A stretch of DNA of 64,000 nt from assembly GCA_963790325.1 (NCBI GenBank), contig CAWBNY010000003.1, positions 186,001-250,000 of the forward strand, written 5' to 3'. This document shows positions 31,388 to 41,593 of this stretch, one piece after another. A program made the position numbers and the translations under genes. How positions within the stretch are numbered: position 1 is the first letter of the stretch; each line of letters opens with the position of its first letter. Below the pieces are notes generated by a model. That model did not search any database. It was not told the DNA's origin and worked only from the letters and a program-made list of their open reading frames with translations. Origin of the DNA: JAXDMK01 sp963790325. Its GTDB lineage: Bacteria; Actinomycetota; Acidimicrobiia; Acidimicrobiales; AC-14.

Positions 31388-34300
31388 GTGGGGAAGAGCT
31401 TCACCCATCTCCACGTCCACACCGAGTTCTCCATGCTCGACGGCGCGGCCCGGATCGACGAGGTCGTCGCCGCCGCGGTGGCCGACGGCCAGCCCGCCAT
31501 CGGCATCACCGACCACGGGAACATGTACGGCGTCCTCGACTTCTACCGGGCCGCCCGCAAGGCCGGCATCACCCCCGTGCTCGGCATCGAGGCCTACATG
31601 GCCGGGGAGAGCCGGTTCGAGCGGCCGGTGCGGCGGGGGCGCGTCGACGACGGCGGCGGCGAGGGCGAGCGGGGCGAGAAGCTCTACTACCACCTCACCC
31701 TGCTGGCCGAGACCACCCGGGGCTACAAGAACCTCATCAAGCTCTCCTCCGACGCCTTCCTGGAGGGGTACTTCTACAAGCCCCGGCTCGACTGGGAGCT
31801 GCTCGAGCGGCACCGGGAGGGCGTCATCGCCACCACCGGCTGCCTGGGCGGCGTGGTCTGCCAGGCCCTCCTGCGGGGCGACGCCGAGGCGGCCCTGCGC
31901 AACGCCTCCCGCCTGAAGGACATCTTCGGTCCCGAGCACCTCTACGTCGAGCTCCAGGACCACGGCCTGGCCGACCAGCGCATGGCCAACCGCCACCTGA
32001 TCGACATCGCCCGCCGCCTCGAGCTGCCCCTCCTGGCCACCAACGACAGCCACTACACCCACCAGGCCGACGCCGTCGCCCACGACGCCCTCCTGTGCGT
32101 CCAGACGGGGGCCCAGGTCGACGACCCCAAGCGATTCAAGTTCGAGAGCGACCAGCACTACCTGAAGTCGGCGGCGGAGATGCGCTCGTTGTTCGCCGAG
32201 GTGCCCGAGGCGTGCGACAACACCCTGGCGGTGGCCGAGCGGGTCGACGTGGAGATCGAGTTCGGCAACGTCGAGCTGCCCCAGTTCGACCTGCCACCCG
32301 GGGTCACCGACTCCGAGTACCTGCGCTCCCTCACCCTGGAGGGTGCCCGCCGCCGCTACGGCGTCCCCGTCCCGGGGGAGGCCATGCAGCGCCTCGACCA
32401 CGAGCTGGGCGTCATCGACCGCATGGGCCTGTCCACCTACTTCCTGGTCGTCTGGGACCTCATCAACCACGCCCGCCAGAAGGGCATCCGGGTCGGGCCC
32501 GGGCGGGGCTCGGCCGCCGGCTGCTGCGTGGCCTACTGCCTGCGCATCGTCGACCTCGACCCCATCCGCTACGGCCTCATCTTCGAGCGCTTCCTCAACG
32601 AGGGCCGCCGGGAGATGCCCGACATCGACATGGACTTCGACGAGCGCTACCGGGGCGAGATGATCCGCTACGCGGCCGAGCGCTACGGGGCCGACCACGT
32701 GGCCCAGATCGTGACCTTCTCCACCATCAAGGCCCGGGCCGCGGTGAGGGATGCGGCCCGGGTGCTGGGACTGCCCTACGCGGTGGGCGACCGCATCGCC
32801 AAGACCATGCCGCCCCTGGTCATGGGGCGCGACACGCCGTTGAACGCCTGCCTCGAGCTCACGCCCGGCCACGAGGAGGGCTACAAGATGGCGGCCGAGC
32901 TGCGGGCCCTGTGCGACAGCGACGGCGACGCCCGCAAGGTGGTGGAGGTGGCCAAGGGCCTGGCCGGCCTCCGCCGCCAGGACGGGATCCACGCCGCGGC
33001 GGTGGTCATCACCCGGGAGCCGCTCACCGAGTACCTGCCCGTCCAGCGCAAGCCGGAGCCGGGGGGCGACCCGGCCGACGCCCCCATCGTCACCCAGTAC
33101 GAGATGCACGGCGTGGCCGACCTGGGCCTGCTCAAGATGGACTTCCTCGGCCTGCGCAACCTCACCGTCATCGAGCGGGCCATCGACCTCGTCGAGGCCA
33201 CCGCCGGCTACCGGCCGGCCATCGACAACGTCGACCTGGAGGACGAGCGCACGTTCGAGATGCTGCGCCGGGCCGACACCATCGGCGTGTTCCAACTGGA
33301 GGGTGGCCCCATGCGCTCGCTCATCCGGTCGCTGGCCCCCACCACCTTCGACGACGTGGCCGCCCTGGTCGCCCTGTACCGCCCGGGGCCGATGGCGGCC
33401 AACATGCACAACGACTTCGCCGATCGCAAGAACGGCCGCAAGCCGGTGTCGTGCCTGCACCCCGACCTGGCCGAGGAGCTGTCCGACACCTACGGGCTGA
33501 TGATCTACCAGGAGTCGATGATGCGGGTGGCCACCCGTTTCGCGGGCTACTCGCTGCTGGAGGCCGACAACCTCAGGAAGGCCTGTGGGAAGAAGTCGAG
33601 GGAGCTCATCGCCATCGAGCGGGAGAAGTTCGTGGCCGGCTGCGACGCCACCGGCTACGGGTCCGACCTCGGCACCAAGCTCTTCGACATCATCGAGCCC
33701 TTCGCCGACTACGCCTTCAACAAGAGCCACGCCTTCGCCTACGGGATGGTCGCCTTCCAGACCGCCTGGCTCAAGGCCAACCACCCGGTCGAGTACCTGG
33801 CCGCCCTGCTCACCTCGGTGAAGGACGACAAGGACAAGACCGCGGTCTACCTGGCCGAGTGCCGGGCGATGGGCGTCGAGGTCCTCGTCCCCGACGTCAA
33901 CCTCTCCATCGCCGCCTTCGGCGCGGTCGACGGGAAGATCCCCTTCGGGCTGGCCGCCATCCGCAACGTGGGCGAGGGCCTGGTCGGGCTCATCGTGGCC
34001 GAGCGGGAGAAGCGCGGGTTCTTCTCCGATTTCTACGACTTCTGCCGACGGGTCGACCCCTCCGTCCTCAACAAGCGCTCGGTGGAGTCGCTGATCAAGG
34101 CGGGCGCGTTCGACTCCATGAAGCACCCCCGGCGGGGCCTGCTGGCCGTGTTCGAGCAGGTCATCGACCGCACCCTGGCCCGCCGGCGGGAGCAGGAGCT
34201 GGGGGTGATGAGCCTGTTCGGTGAGATGTCGGACACGCCGTCGGCCATCGTCGACGAGCGCATCCCAATCCCCGACGTCGAGTTCGACCAGCACCAGCGG

Positions 34301-34900
34301 CTGGTGTTCGAGAAGGAGATGCTCGGGCTCTACGTGAGCAGCCATCCCCTGTTCGGGGTGGAGTCGGTGCTGCGCCGCCACGTCGAGTGCACCATCGCCG
34401 AGCTGCGGGAATGCCGCGACGGCGAGACCAGGTGGGTGGGCGGGGTGGTCACCGCCCTGTCCCGCAAGTACACCAAGCGGGGCGACCTCATGGCCGTGTT
34501 CACCCTGGAGGACCTCCAGTCGGCGGTGGAGGTCATGGTCTTCCCCCGCACCATGCAGGAGCACGGTCTCCTCCTCGACGACGACGCCATCGTGTGCGTC
34601 AAGGGCCGCCTCGACCTGCGGGAGGAACCGCCCAAGATCATCTGCCTCGAGCTCAAGCGACCCGACCTCTCACCGGAGGGGACGGCCCCCGTCCGCATCA
34701 AGCTCTCCCCCGCGGCCCTCACCGCCCGCCTGCTCGATCGGCTCAAGTCGGTGCTCCGCGAACACCCCGGTCACCAGCCCGTTCATGTCCACCTCGACCG
34801 CACCGTGCTCCGCCTCCCGGACGAGTTCCGGGTCGATTCCGGCAACGGCCTGGTGTCCGAGTTGCGTGTTCTCTTGGGACCGAATGGACTTGTGACCTAG
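31388..34900 (+). CDS. dnaE: DNA polymerase III alpha subunit DnaE
   Basis: This is the replicative polymerase catalytic subunit. The 1170-residue protein begins with the PHP domain (FTHLHVHTEFSMLDGAARID; ITDHGNMYG), then the C-family polymerase domain with RGSAAGCCVAY near residue 377, the catalytic MPDIDMDFDERYRGE near 410 and FNKSHAFAYG near 778. A C-terminal OB-fold region (WVGGVVTALSRKYTKRGDLM) follows. Length and PHP residues fit DnaE1 rather than the error-prone DnaE2/ImuC. The GTG start follows GGAGGG by ~10 bases; a start further upstream would run through the promoter dyad. Confidence 0.96.
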   Translation: MGKSFTHLHVHTEFSMLDGAARIDEVVAAAVADGQPAIGITDHGNMYGVLDFYRAARKAGITPVLGIEAYMAGESRFERPVRRGRVDDGGGEGERGEKLYYHLTLLAETTRGYKNLIKLSSDAFLEGYFYKPRLDWELLERHREGVIATTGCLGGVVCQALLRGDAEAALRNASRLKDIFGPEHLYVELQDHGLADQRMANRHLIDIARRLELPLLATNDSHYTHQADAVAHDALLCVQTGAQVDDPKRFKFESDQHYLKSAAEMRSLFAEVPEACDNTLAVAERVDVEIEFGNVELPQFDLPPGVTDSEYLRSLTLEGARRRYGVPVPGEAMQRLDHELGVIDRMGLSTYFLVVWDLINHARQKGIRVGPGRGSAAGCCVAYCLRIVDLDPIRYGLIFERFLNEGRREMPDIDMDFDERYRGEMIRYAAERYGADHVAQIVTFSTIKARAAVRDAARVLGLPYAVGDRIAKTMPPLVMGRDTPLNACLELTPGHEEGYKMAAELRALCDSDGDARKVVEVAKGLAGLRRQDGIHAAAVVITREPLTEYLPVQRKPEPGGDPADAPIVTQYEMHGVADLGLLKMDFLGLRNLTVIERAIDLVEATAGYRPAIDNVDLEDERTFEMLRRADTIGVFQLEGGPMRSLIRSLAPTTFDDVAALVALYRPGPMAANMHNDFADRKNGRKPVSCLHPDLAEELSDTYGLMIYQESMMRVATRFAGYSLLEADNLRKACGKKSRELIAIEREKFVAGCDATGYGSDLGTKLFDIIEPFADYAFNKSHAFAYGMVAFQTAWLKANHPVEYLAALLTSVKDDKDKTAVYLAECRAMGVEVLVPDVNLSIAAFGAVDGKIPFGLAAIRNVGEGLVGLIVAEREKRGFFSDFYDFCRRVDPSVLNKRSVESLIKAGAFDSMKHPRRGLLAVFEQVIDRTLARRREQELGVMSLFGEMSDTPSAIVDERIPIPDVEFDQHQRLVFEKEMLGLYVSSHPLFGVESVLRRHVECTIAELRECRDGETRWVGGVVTALSRKYTKRGDLMAVFTLEDLQSAVEVMVFPRTMQEHGLLLDDDAIVCVKGRLDLREEPPKIICLELKRPDLSPEGTAPVRIKLSPAALTARLLDRLKSVLREHPGHQPVHVHLDRTVLRLPDEFRVDSGNGLVSELRVLLGPNGLVT

Positions 34901-34903
34901 AAT
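34898..34903 (+). promoter_or_regulatory. Possible -10 box (TAGAAT) at the dnaE stop codon
   Basis: TAGAAT includes the dnaE TAG stop and lies 27 bases before the next ATG, which also has GGGGAGG as ribosome site. Confidence 0.4.
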
Positions 34904-34930
34904 CGCGGGCCGGGGAGGTCGTGGGCGTCG

Positions 34931-35602
34931 ATGGCACTTGAGGTCGAAACCAGGGACTGCACCGCACTGAGCGACTCCGACGTGTCGGAGATGGCCGACA
35001 TCTGCGCCGACGGCACCGCCGGCTATGACGTCGGCATCCTCTCCAAGCACTCGGGGGAGTGGGTGCTGATCACACGGGTGCACGACGGGACGAGGCTGGC
35101 CGGCTTCGCGTTCTGCACCCTGGAGCGCATCGGGGGCACGCCCTGCGTGCTCATCGGGTTGGCCTCGGTCAAGCGGCTGGCCCGGCGCGACGCCGTGCTC
35201 CGGCTCCTCATCGGCGACCAGCTGCGGCGGGCGGTGCTGGCCTTTCCCGACGAGGACGTGCTGGTGGGCACCCGGCTCCTCGACCCGGCCGGCTTCGCCG
35301 CCTTCGAGGGCCTGGCCGACATCGTCCCCCGCCCGGGCCACAAGGCCTCGGGCGAGGAGCGGGCCTGGGGCCGGCGGCTGGCCAAGCGCTTCGGCGCCGA
35401 GGGCCGCATCAACGACCGCACCTTCGTCGTCACCGGCCTGGGCGACGTCCCCGGCGCCCTCGACCACGAGGCGGTCGACAGGGCGACGATCGATCCCGAG
35501 GTGGCCGCGTTCCTGAGCGAGCTCGACCCGTCCCGGGGCGACTCCCTCATCGCCTTCGGCTGGGCCATGGCCGAAGATCTCGCCGCCCGGGCGTCACGCT
35601 AA
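34931..35602 (+). CDS. Conserved hypothetical protein, possibly acetyltransferase-like fold
   Basis: I do not firmly recognise this 223-residue soluble protein. The order of elements (MADICADGTAGYDVG, then WVLITRVHDGTRLAGFAFCTL, then PCVLIGLASVKRLARRDAVL and a Pro-containing DPAGFAAF segment) could fit a GNAT-like fold. The acetyl-CoA-binding R/QxxGxG/A loop is not evident, so catalysis is doubtful. It directly follows dnaE with its own ribosome site. No other functional clue is visible. Confidence 0.7.
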   Translation: MALEVETRDCTALSDSDVSEMADICADGTAGYDVGILSKHSGEWVLITRVHDGTRLAGFAFCTLERIGGTPCVLIGLASVKRLARRDAVLRLLIGDQLRRAVLAFPDEDVLVGTRLLDPAGFAAFEGLADIVPRPGHKASGEERAWGRRLAKRFGAEGRINDRTFVVTGLGDVPGALDHEAVDRATIDPEVAAFLSELDPSRGDSLIAFGWAMAEDLAARASR

Positions 35603-35820
35603 CTGCCGGTCACGTGCGCCGGCGGTCATCGGGTTGAGGCTCCGAGCTCCCGGGCCGGTCGTCCTCCCGGCGGCCATGGTCACCGGGTTCGGGGCGGTCG
35701 GCGTCGACATCCCGGTGCGCCCGGCCGCCCGGATGGCGGCGTAGGCGACGGGGGCCTGCAACCAGACGGGGTCGGCCGGACAACAGGTGGTGGAGTGAGC
35801 TACGTCGACGGGAGGCAAGG

Positions 35821-36468
35821 GTGAGGCGGATACGTTCGGTCGTGCTGGGCGGCGTGGCCGCCCTGGGGCTGGTCCTGACCACGGTGGAGGCGCCGCCGGC
35901 GAGGGGTGCGACGGCGCCGGCTGCGGTCGACACGTGTGCCACGCCCCTCGACGGAGACCCCCGGCTGGGACCGGCGGTGCTGCCGACGACGGGGCCGGTC
36001 GGGATCATCGTCCGGGGCTACCGGCGGTTCGGCGGGCTGTCCAAGGACACGTTCCTCGCCCAGTACTGGAACCCGCTGGCCAACGGCGGCCATGGGAGCT
36101 GGATCTACCCGCCCGACGACGGGTTCCTGGCCAGGATCGTGGTCGTCGCCACCCTGCCTGAAGGTGCCCGCATCGACCGCTTCGGCAGCGAGTTCGGTGC
36201 TTTCCTCGCGCCGTGGTACTCGCCCTACGGGAAGCGGGCCATCCCGCCCCAGAACCTCAACACGTTCGACCCCGCCTATCCCTGCAACTACCACGCCTAC
36301 AAGGTCCTCAAGCCGCTCAAGGTGCGCCTGGGCGTGGTGGCCCCGTGGTTCGAGCAACCCGGCAAGGGGGCGCAGGACAAGCTCGACGCCACCCTGGTGC
36401 CCGGTGCGCCCACGCCTCTGAGCGTTCTCTGGCTGGTCGACAACGGCTACCTGCAACGACTCAACTGA
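35821..36468 (+). CDS. Secreted TNT-domain protein (putative NAD+ glycohydrolase toxin)
   Basis: TNT domains, named for the M. tuberculosis necrotizing toxin of CpnT, hydrolyse NAD+. This 215-residue protein has a Sec-type signal peptide (residues 1-~30) and one TNT domain: WIYPPDDGF, then GARIDRFGSEFGAFLAPW, YGKRAIPP and VVAPWFEQPGKGAQ. Candidate active-site residues are Arg120, Arg139, His158 and Gln179/Gln185. Cys39 and Cys155 could form a disulfide, as expected outside the cell. Unlike most bacterial TNT toxins it is not fused to a delivery domain, and so resembles stand-alone secreted fungal NADases. GGGAGG precedes the GTG. Confidence 0.83.
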   Translation: MRRIRSVVLGGVAALGLVLTTVEAPPARGATAPAAVDTCATPLDGDPRLGPAVLPTTGPVGIIVRGYRRFGGLSKDTFLAQYWNPLANGGHGSWIYPPDDGFLARIVVVATLPEGARIDRFGSEFGAFLAPWYSPYGKRAIPPQNLNTFDPAYPCNYHAYKVLKPLKVRLGVVAPWFEQPGKGAQDKLDATLVPGAPTPLSVLWLVDNGYLQRLN

Positions 36469-36472
36469 CCCG

Positions 36473-36739
36473 ATGGACCGGCGGGAGCTGCGCCGGCAGC
36501 TGGTGGAGGCGGGCGTGCCCGACGGGGTCTACCAGATCGCCGGCGTCCACCAGCCGGCCCCGCCACCGCCCGACTTCCTCTATCTCCGCCCCACGGGACG
36601 GGGTCGGTCGCGGCGGTGGGAGGGCGGGGTGTACGAGCGGGGCGCCTACCAGGCCGGCGCGTGGTTCGGGTCGGAGGACGAGGCCTGCCGGTGGATGCTG
36701 AGCCTCCTCCGCTCCGCCCACGCCCGGGAGAAGGACTGA
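36473..36739 (+). CDS. Small cytoplasmic protein, possible TNT immunity partner
   Basis: This 88-residue protein starts 4 bases after the TNT gene and has no signal peptide. Its pattern (LRRQLVEAGVPDGVYQI, FLYLRP, VYERGAYQAGAWFGSEDEAC) recalls small proteins I remember being encoded beside TNT-type or other polymorphic toxins, but I cannot name a family with certainty. Tight coupling to a toxin-like gene and the cytoplasmic location fit an immunity role; that is inference. It is about half as long as the mycobacterial factor IFT. Confidence 0.6.
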   Translation: MDRRELRRQLVEAGVPDGVYQIAGVHQPAPPPPDFLYLRPTGRGRSRRWEGGVYERGAYQAGAWFGSEDEACRWMLSLLRSAHAREKD

Positions 36740-36751
36740 CGCCGGGTCGGC

Positions 36752-37405
36752 TCAGGCGCCCGGCAGGAGGGCGGCGACCTCTTTCCAGCAGTACCCGTCG
36801 TGGGGCTCGGACAGGACGACCAGGATGCGGCCGGGCCGGTAGCCGAGCACCCGGGCCATGTCGTGGGCGCCCATGTGGCGGCGCTCCAGGTGGCGGAGGG
36901 TGGCGAGCAGGAAGGGGTCGACCAGGGGGAACTGGTGGGTCGCGCCCTGCCAGCCGAAGGTGCACTCGTAGCCGTTGGGCCCGAGGCGGACCTCGACCGC
37001 GGCGCTTGGCACCACCAGGGCCAGCGAGGGCCGGTCGCCCACCAGGGTCCAGTAGGGGATGCGGGAGCCGGCGAAGCCGAGCAGCGGTGCCTGGGGCGGG
37101 TGGTGAAGGGGCGTGAGCCACCGGCCGACCCGGCGGGCTCCGACCCGGCCCACCCGGCGGGGGACCCCGCTCAGCTGCACCGCCTCCGGCTGGGAGGGGT
37201 CGGGCGGGTCGATGGGGTCGCCGATCTCCGCCGCCACCAGGTCGAGGGGGGCGAACGGCTCGTCGGTCGCCGAGGGGAACCCGGCCCGCACGAACGCACC
37301 CGAATCGAGGTCGACCCCGACACATCCGGACGGTCGTGGGGCCAGGACCAGCATTCGCAGTTCCGCCCCTGCGACCGTCACCCGGAAGCGCACGTCGGCT
37401 CGCAT
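36752..37405 (-). CDS. Conserved hypothetical protein
   Basis: I do not recognise this 217-residue protein. It is soluble, with beta-rich N-terminal parts (RFRVTVAGAELRMLVLAPRP), a Pro-containing middle and a C-terminal helical region (FLLATLRHLERRHMGAHDMARVLGYRPGRI). It lacks Cys pairs, signal peptide and nucleotide-binding loops. I chose ATG 37405, which begins the conserved-looking part; the frame is open further upstream into the divergent nitroreductase gene. It converges on the small gene after TNT. Confidence 0.65.
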   Translation of the reverse strand: MRADVRFRVTVAGAELRMLVLAPRPSGCVGVDLDSGAFVRAGFPSATDEPFAPLDLVAAEIGDPIDPPDPSQPEAVQLSGVPRRVGRVGARRVGRWLTPLHHPPQAPLLGFAGSRIPYWTLVGDRPSLALVVPSAAVEVRLGPNGYECTFGWQGATHQFPLVDPFLLATLRHLERRHMGAHDMARVLGYRPGRILVVLSEPHDGYCWKEVAALLPGA

Positions 37406-37454
37406 GGGAACATGCTGACCGCTCCGAGCACGGAAATGGTGGATGCTCGCGGGC

Positions 37455-38045
37455 ATGGAGTTCCAAGAGGTCGTTCGCCGCCGCCGGATGGTCCGCAACT
37501 TCGATTCCCGGCCGCTGGCACCGGAATTGGTCGAGCGGATTCTGGCCAATGCCGTCCGGGGGCCGTCGGCCGGATTCACCCAGGGAACCGAGCTGCTGGT
37601 GCTGGAGGGACCGGAGCAGACCAGCAGGTACTGGGACGCCTGCTTTCCGCTGGAGCGCAGGTCAGGGTTCCGTTGGCCGGGGATCCTGCGGGCCCCGCTC
37701 TTGGTTGTCCCCCTCGCCTCCAGGGAGGCTTACCTCGACCGCTACGCGGAGCACGACAAGGGGTGGATTGACCGAGACCCGTCCCGTTGGCCCGCCCCCT
37801 ATTGGGACGTCGACGCCGCCTTCGCAGCCCTGCTCGTGCTCCTGACCGCGGTCGACAACGGCCTGGGCGCCCTCTTCTTCACCGTCCACCACGCCGAGGC
37901 CTTGCGGGCCGAGTTCGCCGTCCCCGACCGCTTCCATCCGGTGGGGGCCGTCGCCGTCGGCCACCCCCTTCCCGACGAGGCGTCCCCCTCGGTCGCCCGC
38001 GGCCGCCGGCCCCGGGCCGAGATCGTCCATCGGGGAGGCTGGTGA
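37455..38045 (+). CDS. Nitroreductase-family protein
   Basis: The 196-residue protein has the FMN-binding start of the nitroreductase family (EVVRRRRMVRNFDSRPL, residues ~4-20, and NAVRGPSAGFTQGTELLV near 32-49). It also has the C-terminal ALLVLLTAVDNGLGALFFTV and GAVAVGHP segments that complete the FMN site. Such dimeric FMN enzymes reduce nitro compounds, quinones or F420/NADPH-linked substrates; the substrate is not predictable. I chose the ATG that begins MEFQEVV; another ATG lies 4 codons earlier. Confidence 0.85.
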   Translation: MEFQEVVRRRRMVRNFDSRPLAPELVERILANAVRGPSAGFTQGTELLVLEGPEQTSRYWDACFPLERRSGFRWPGILRAPLLVVPLASREAYLDRYAEHDKGWIDRDPSRWPAPYWDVDAAFAALLVLLTAVDNGLGALFFTVHHAEALRAEFAVPDRFHPVGAVAVGHPLPDEASPSVARGRRPRAEIVHRGGW

Positions 38046-38186
38046 GGGGACCGACCTCGGCCGCCATCCCCGTACCGCACCGCCACCCGTCCCACCGCCG
38101 CGATAACCTCGCCCCCTCGGCGTCGACTCAGGTTCGTTTCGAGGGAAAGGGGCCCGGGTAGCGCGTCGGGCAACGGAGGTGAGCCC

Positions 38187-39137
38187 ATGGCCTTACGCGC
38201 GATCGAGCAACTCGTCGATCGGATCGCCCGCACGACCGAGCTCGACAGGCTGGCCAAGCCCCTGTCCACCAAGGTAGGGGAGCTGGTTCCCCACGGCCCC
38301 GTGAAGGACATCCTGAGCGGCACCTGGCTGGGACATCCCCTTCACCCCCTGCTCACCGACCTGCCCATCGGCTTCTGGACCAGTGCCATGGCCGTCGATC
38401 TCCTCGGCGGCCGCACGGGGCGCAAGGCGGCCGACCGGTTGATCGGGCTGGGGGTCCTGAGCGCCTTGCCGACGGCCGCGGCCGGCCTGTCGGACTGGTC
38501 CGACACCATGGGCGAGGAGCGGCGCCTGGGGTTCGCCCACGCGGTCGGGAACGTGGTCGCGGTCCACCTCTACGCCTGGTCGTGGATCGCCCGCAAGCGG
38601 GACCGGCGGGGCGCAGGCGTCGCCCTGAGCGTGCTCGGGGCGACGGCTGCCACCGCCGGCGCCTACCTGGGCGGACACCTGGCCTGGCGCCGGGGCGTCA
38701 ACGTCGACCGCCACGCGTGGCTCCATCCGTCCGACGAATGGGTCGACGTGGGTCTGGATGGGCCGCTGGAGGACGGCGTTCCGGTGACCGTCACCGTCGG
38801 CGACGACACCGTCATGGTCGTGCGGGCGGGTCCCACCGTGCACGCCCTGTCCGACGTGTGCAGCCACATGGGGGGTCCGCTGCACGAGGGCCCGGTGGCC
38901 GACGGCTGCGTCACCTGCCCGTGGCACGGCAGCTCCTTCCGCCTGGCCGACGGCGGCGTGGCCCACGGCCCCGCCACCGGCCCCCAACCGGCCTACGACG
39001 TCACCGCTGCGGGTGATCGGCTGGCCCTGCGCCGGCGTCCGACCCCGTCCCCGGCGGCGACGGTCCACGGGGCCACCCCGCCCGAGCGCAACGGTCAGGG
39101 CAGCCCGGCCGACGGAGTCCGCCAGCCCCAGCCCTAG
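38187..39137 (+). CDS. DUF2231 membrane domain fused to Rieske [2Fe-2S] domain
   Basis: The 316-residue protein joins an N-terminal DUF2231 domain with four membrane spans (residues ~48-170, containing GHPLHPLLTDLPIGFW) to a C-terminal Rieske ferredoxin domain. The cluster ligands are Cys225/His227 and Cys244/His247 (CSHMGGPLHEGP...CPWHGSSF). The fusion suggests a membrane-bound electron carrier. The topology places the Rieske part after the last span, side unknown. AACGGAGGTGA gives a strong ribosome site. A TAACCT box near 38105 may be the -10. Confidence 0.87.
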   Translation: MALRAIEQLVDRIARTTELDRLAKPLSTKVGELVPHGPVKDILSGTWLGHPLHPLLTDLPIGFWTSAMAVDLLGGRTGRKAADRLIGLGVLSALPTAAAGLSDWSDTMGEERRLGFAHAVGNVVAVHLYAWSWIARKRDRRGAGVALSVLGATAATAGAYLGGHLAWRRGVNVDRHAWLHPSDEWVDVGLDGPLEDGVPVTVTVGDDTVMVVRAGPTVHALSDVCSHMGGPLHEGPVADGCVTCPWHGSSFRLADGGVAHGPATGPQPAYDVTAAGDRLALRRRPTPSPAATVHGATPPERNGQGSPADGVRQPQP

Positions 39138-39290
39138 AGGTGCCCGAAGCATCCTCGGGACATGGCGCCGGTGGGTGATGTCCCGGCGCCCGGCGCTCCC
39201 GCCGCCCATGCCCGGAGCGACGATCACGGGACCGGGGGGGCTACTTTCCGGCGGACCGGCATCCGATGGGGGGTGCCGGCCCGCCGGGCG

Positions 39291-41275
<1,985 letters not shown>

Positions 41276-41279
<4 letters not shown>

Positions 41280-41470
41280 GGTCCGACAGTAGGCGTCGGC
41301 TCGCCGCACCTCGGGCACTTCGGGTAGGCGAGGGAGGTGGCCCGGCCGCATCCCGGGCACCTCGGGACGGCGATCTGGCGGCGGCGGAGGCGGCCCACGG
41401 CGGCCCACAGCATGCCGCCCACCGCGACCACCAGCAGGAGGTCGAGTCCGATGTTGACGAGGTCGTCCAC
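41276..41470 (-). CDS. Small membrane-anchored zinc-ribbon protein
   Basis: This 64-residue protein has one membrane span (residues ~4-24) and a C-terminal four-Cys ribbon (CPGC...CPRC, residues ~38-55) that should bind zinc on the cytoplasmic side. Its TGA overlaps the ATG of the DUF255 gene. No function is known; the coupling suggests it works with the DUF255 protein. Confidence 0.7.
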
Positions 41471-41581
41471 CGACCTGAGTCTTCACCGCCGGCGGCGGGG
41501 TTCCGACTCGCCTCGGCTCGCCGGTCGACCCTCGGCGACAGGAAACGTCCGGCGGCCCGGCGAGCCCGGCCCGGGCGCCCG

Positions 41582-41587
41582 TAGTCT
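41582..41587 (+). promoter_or_regulatory. -10 box (TAGTCT) of a probably leaderless acyl-CoA dehydrogenase gene
   Basis: TAGTCT ends 6 bases before GTG 41594 (and 3 before GTG 41591), the spacing of a leaderless transcript starting at the second GTG. Confidence 0.5.
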
Positions 41588-41593
41588 CACGTG

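Noticed and set aside
35604..35820. Further 48-bp element or small gene after the dnaE-adjacent hypothetical
   Set aside because: GGTCACCGGGTT occurs but without a paired arm at the right spacing, and the short frame (about 22 codons) has no ribosome site.
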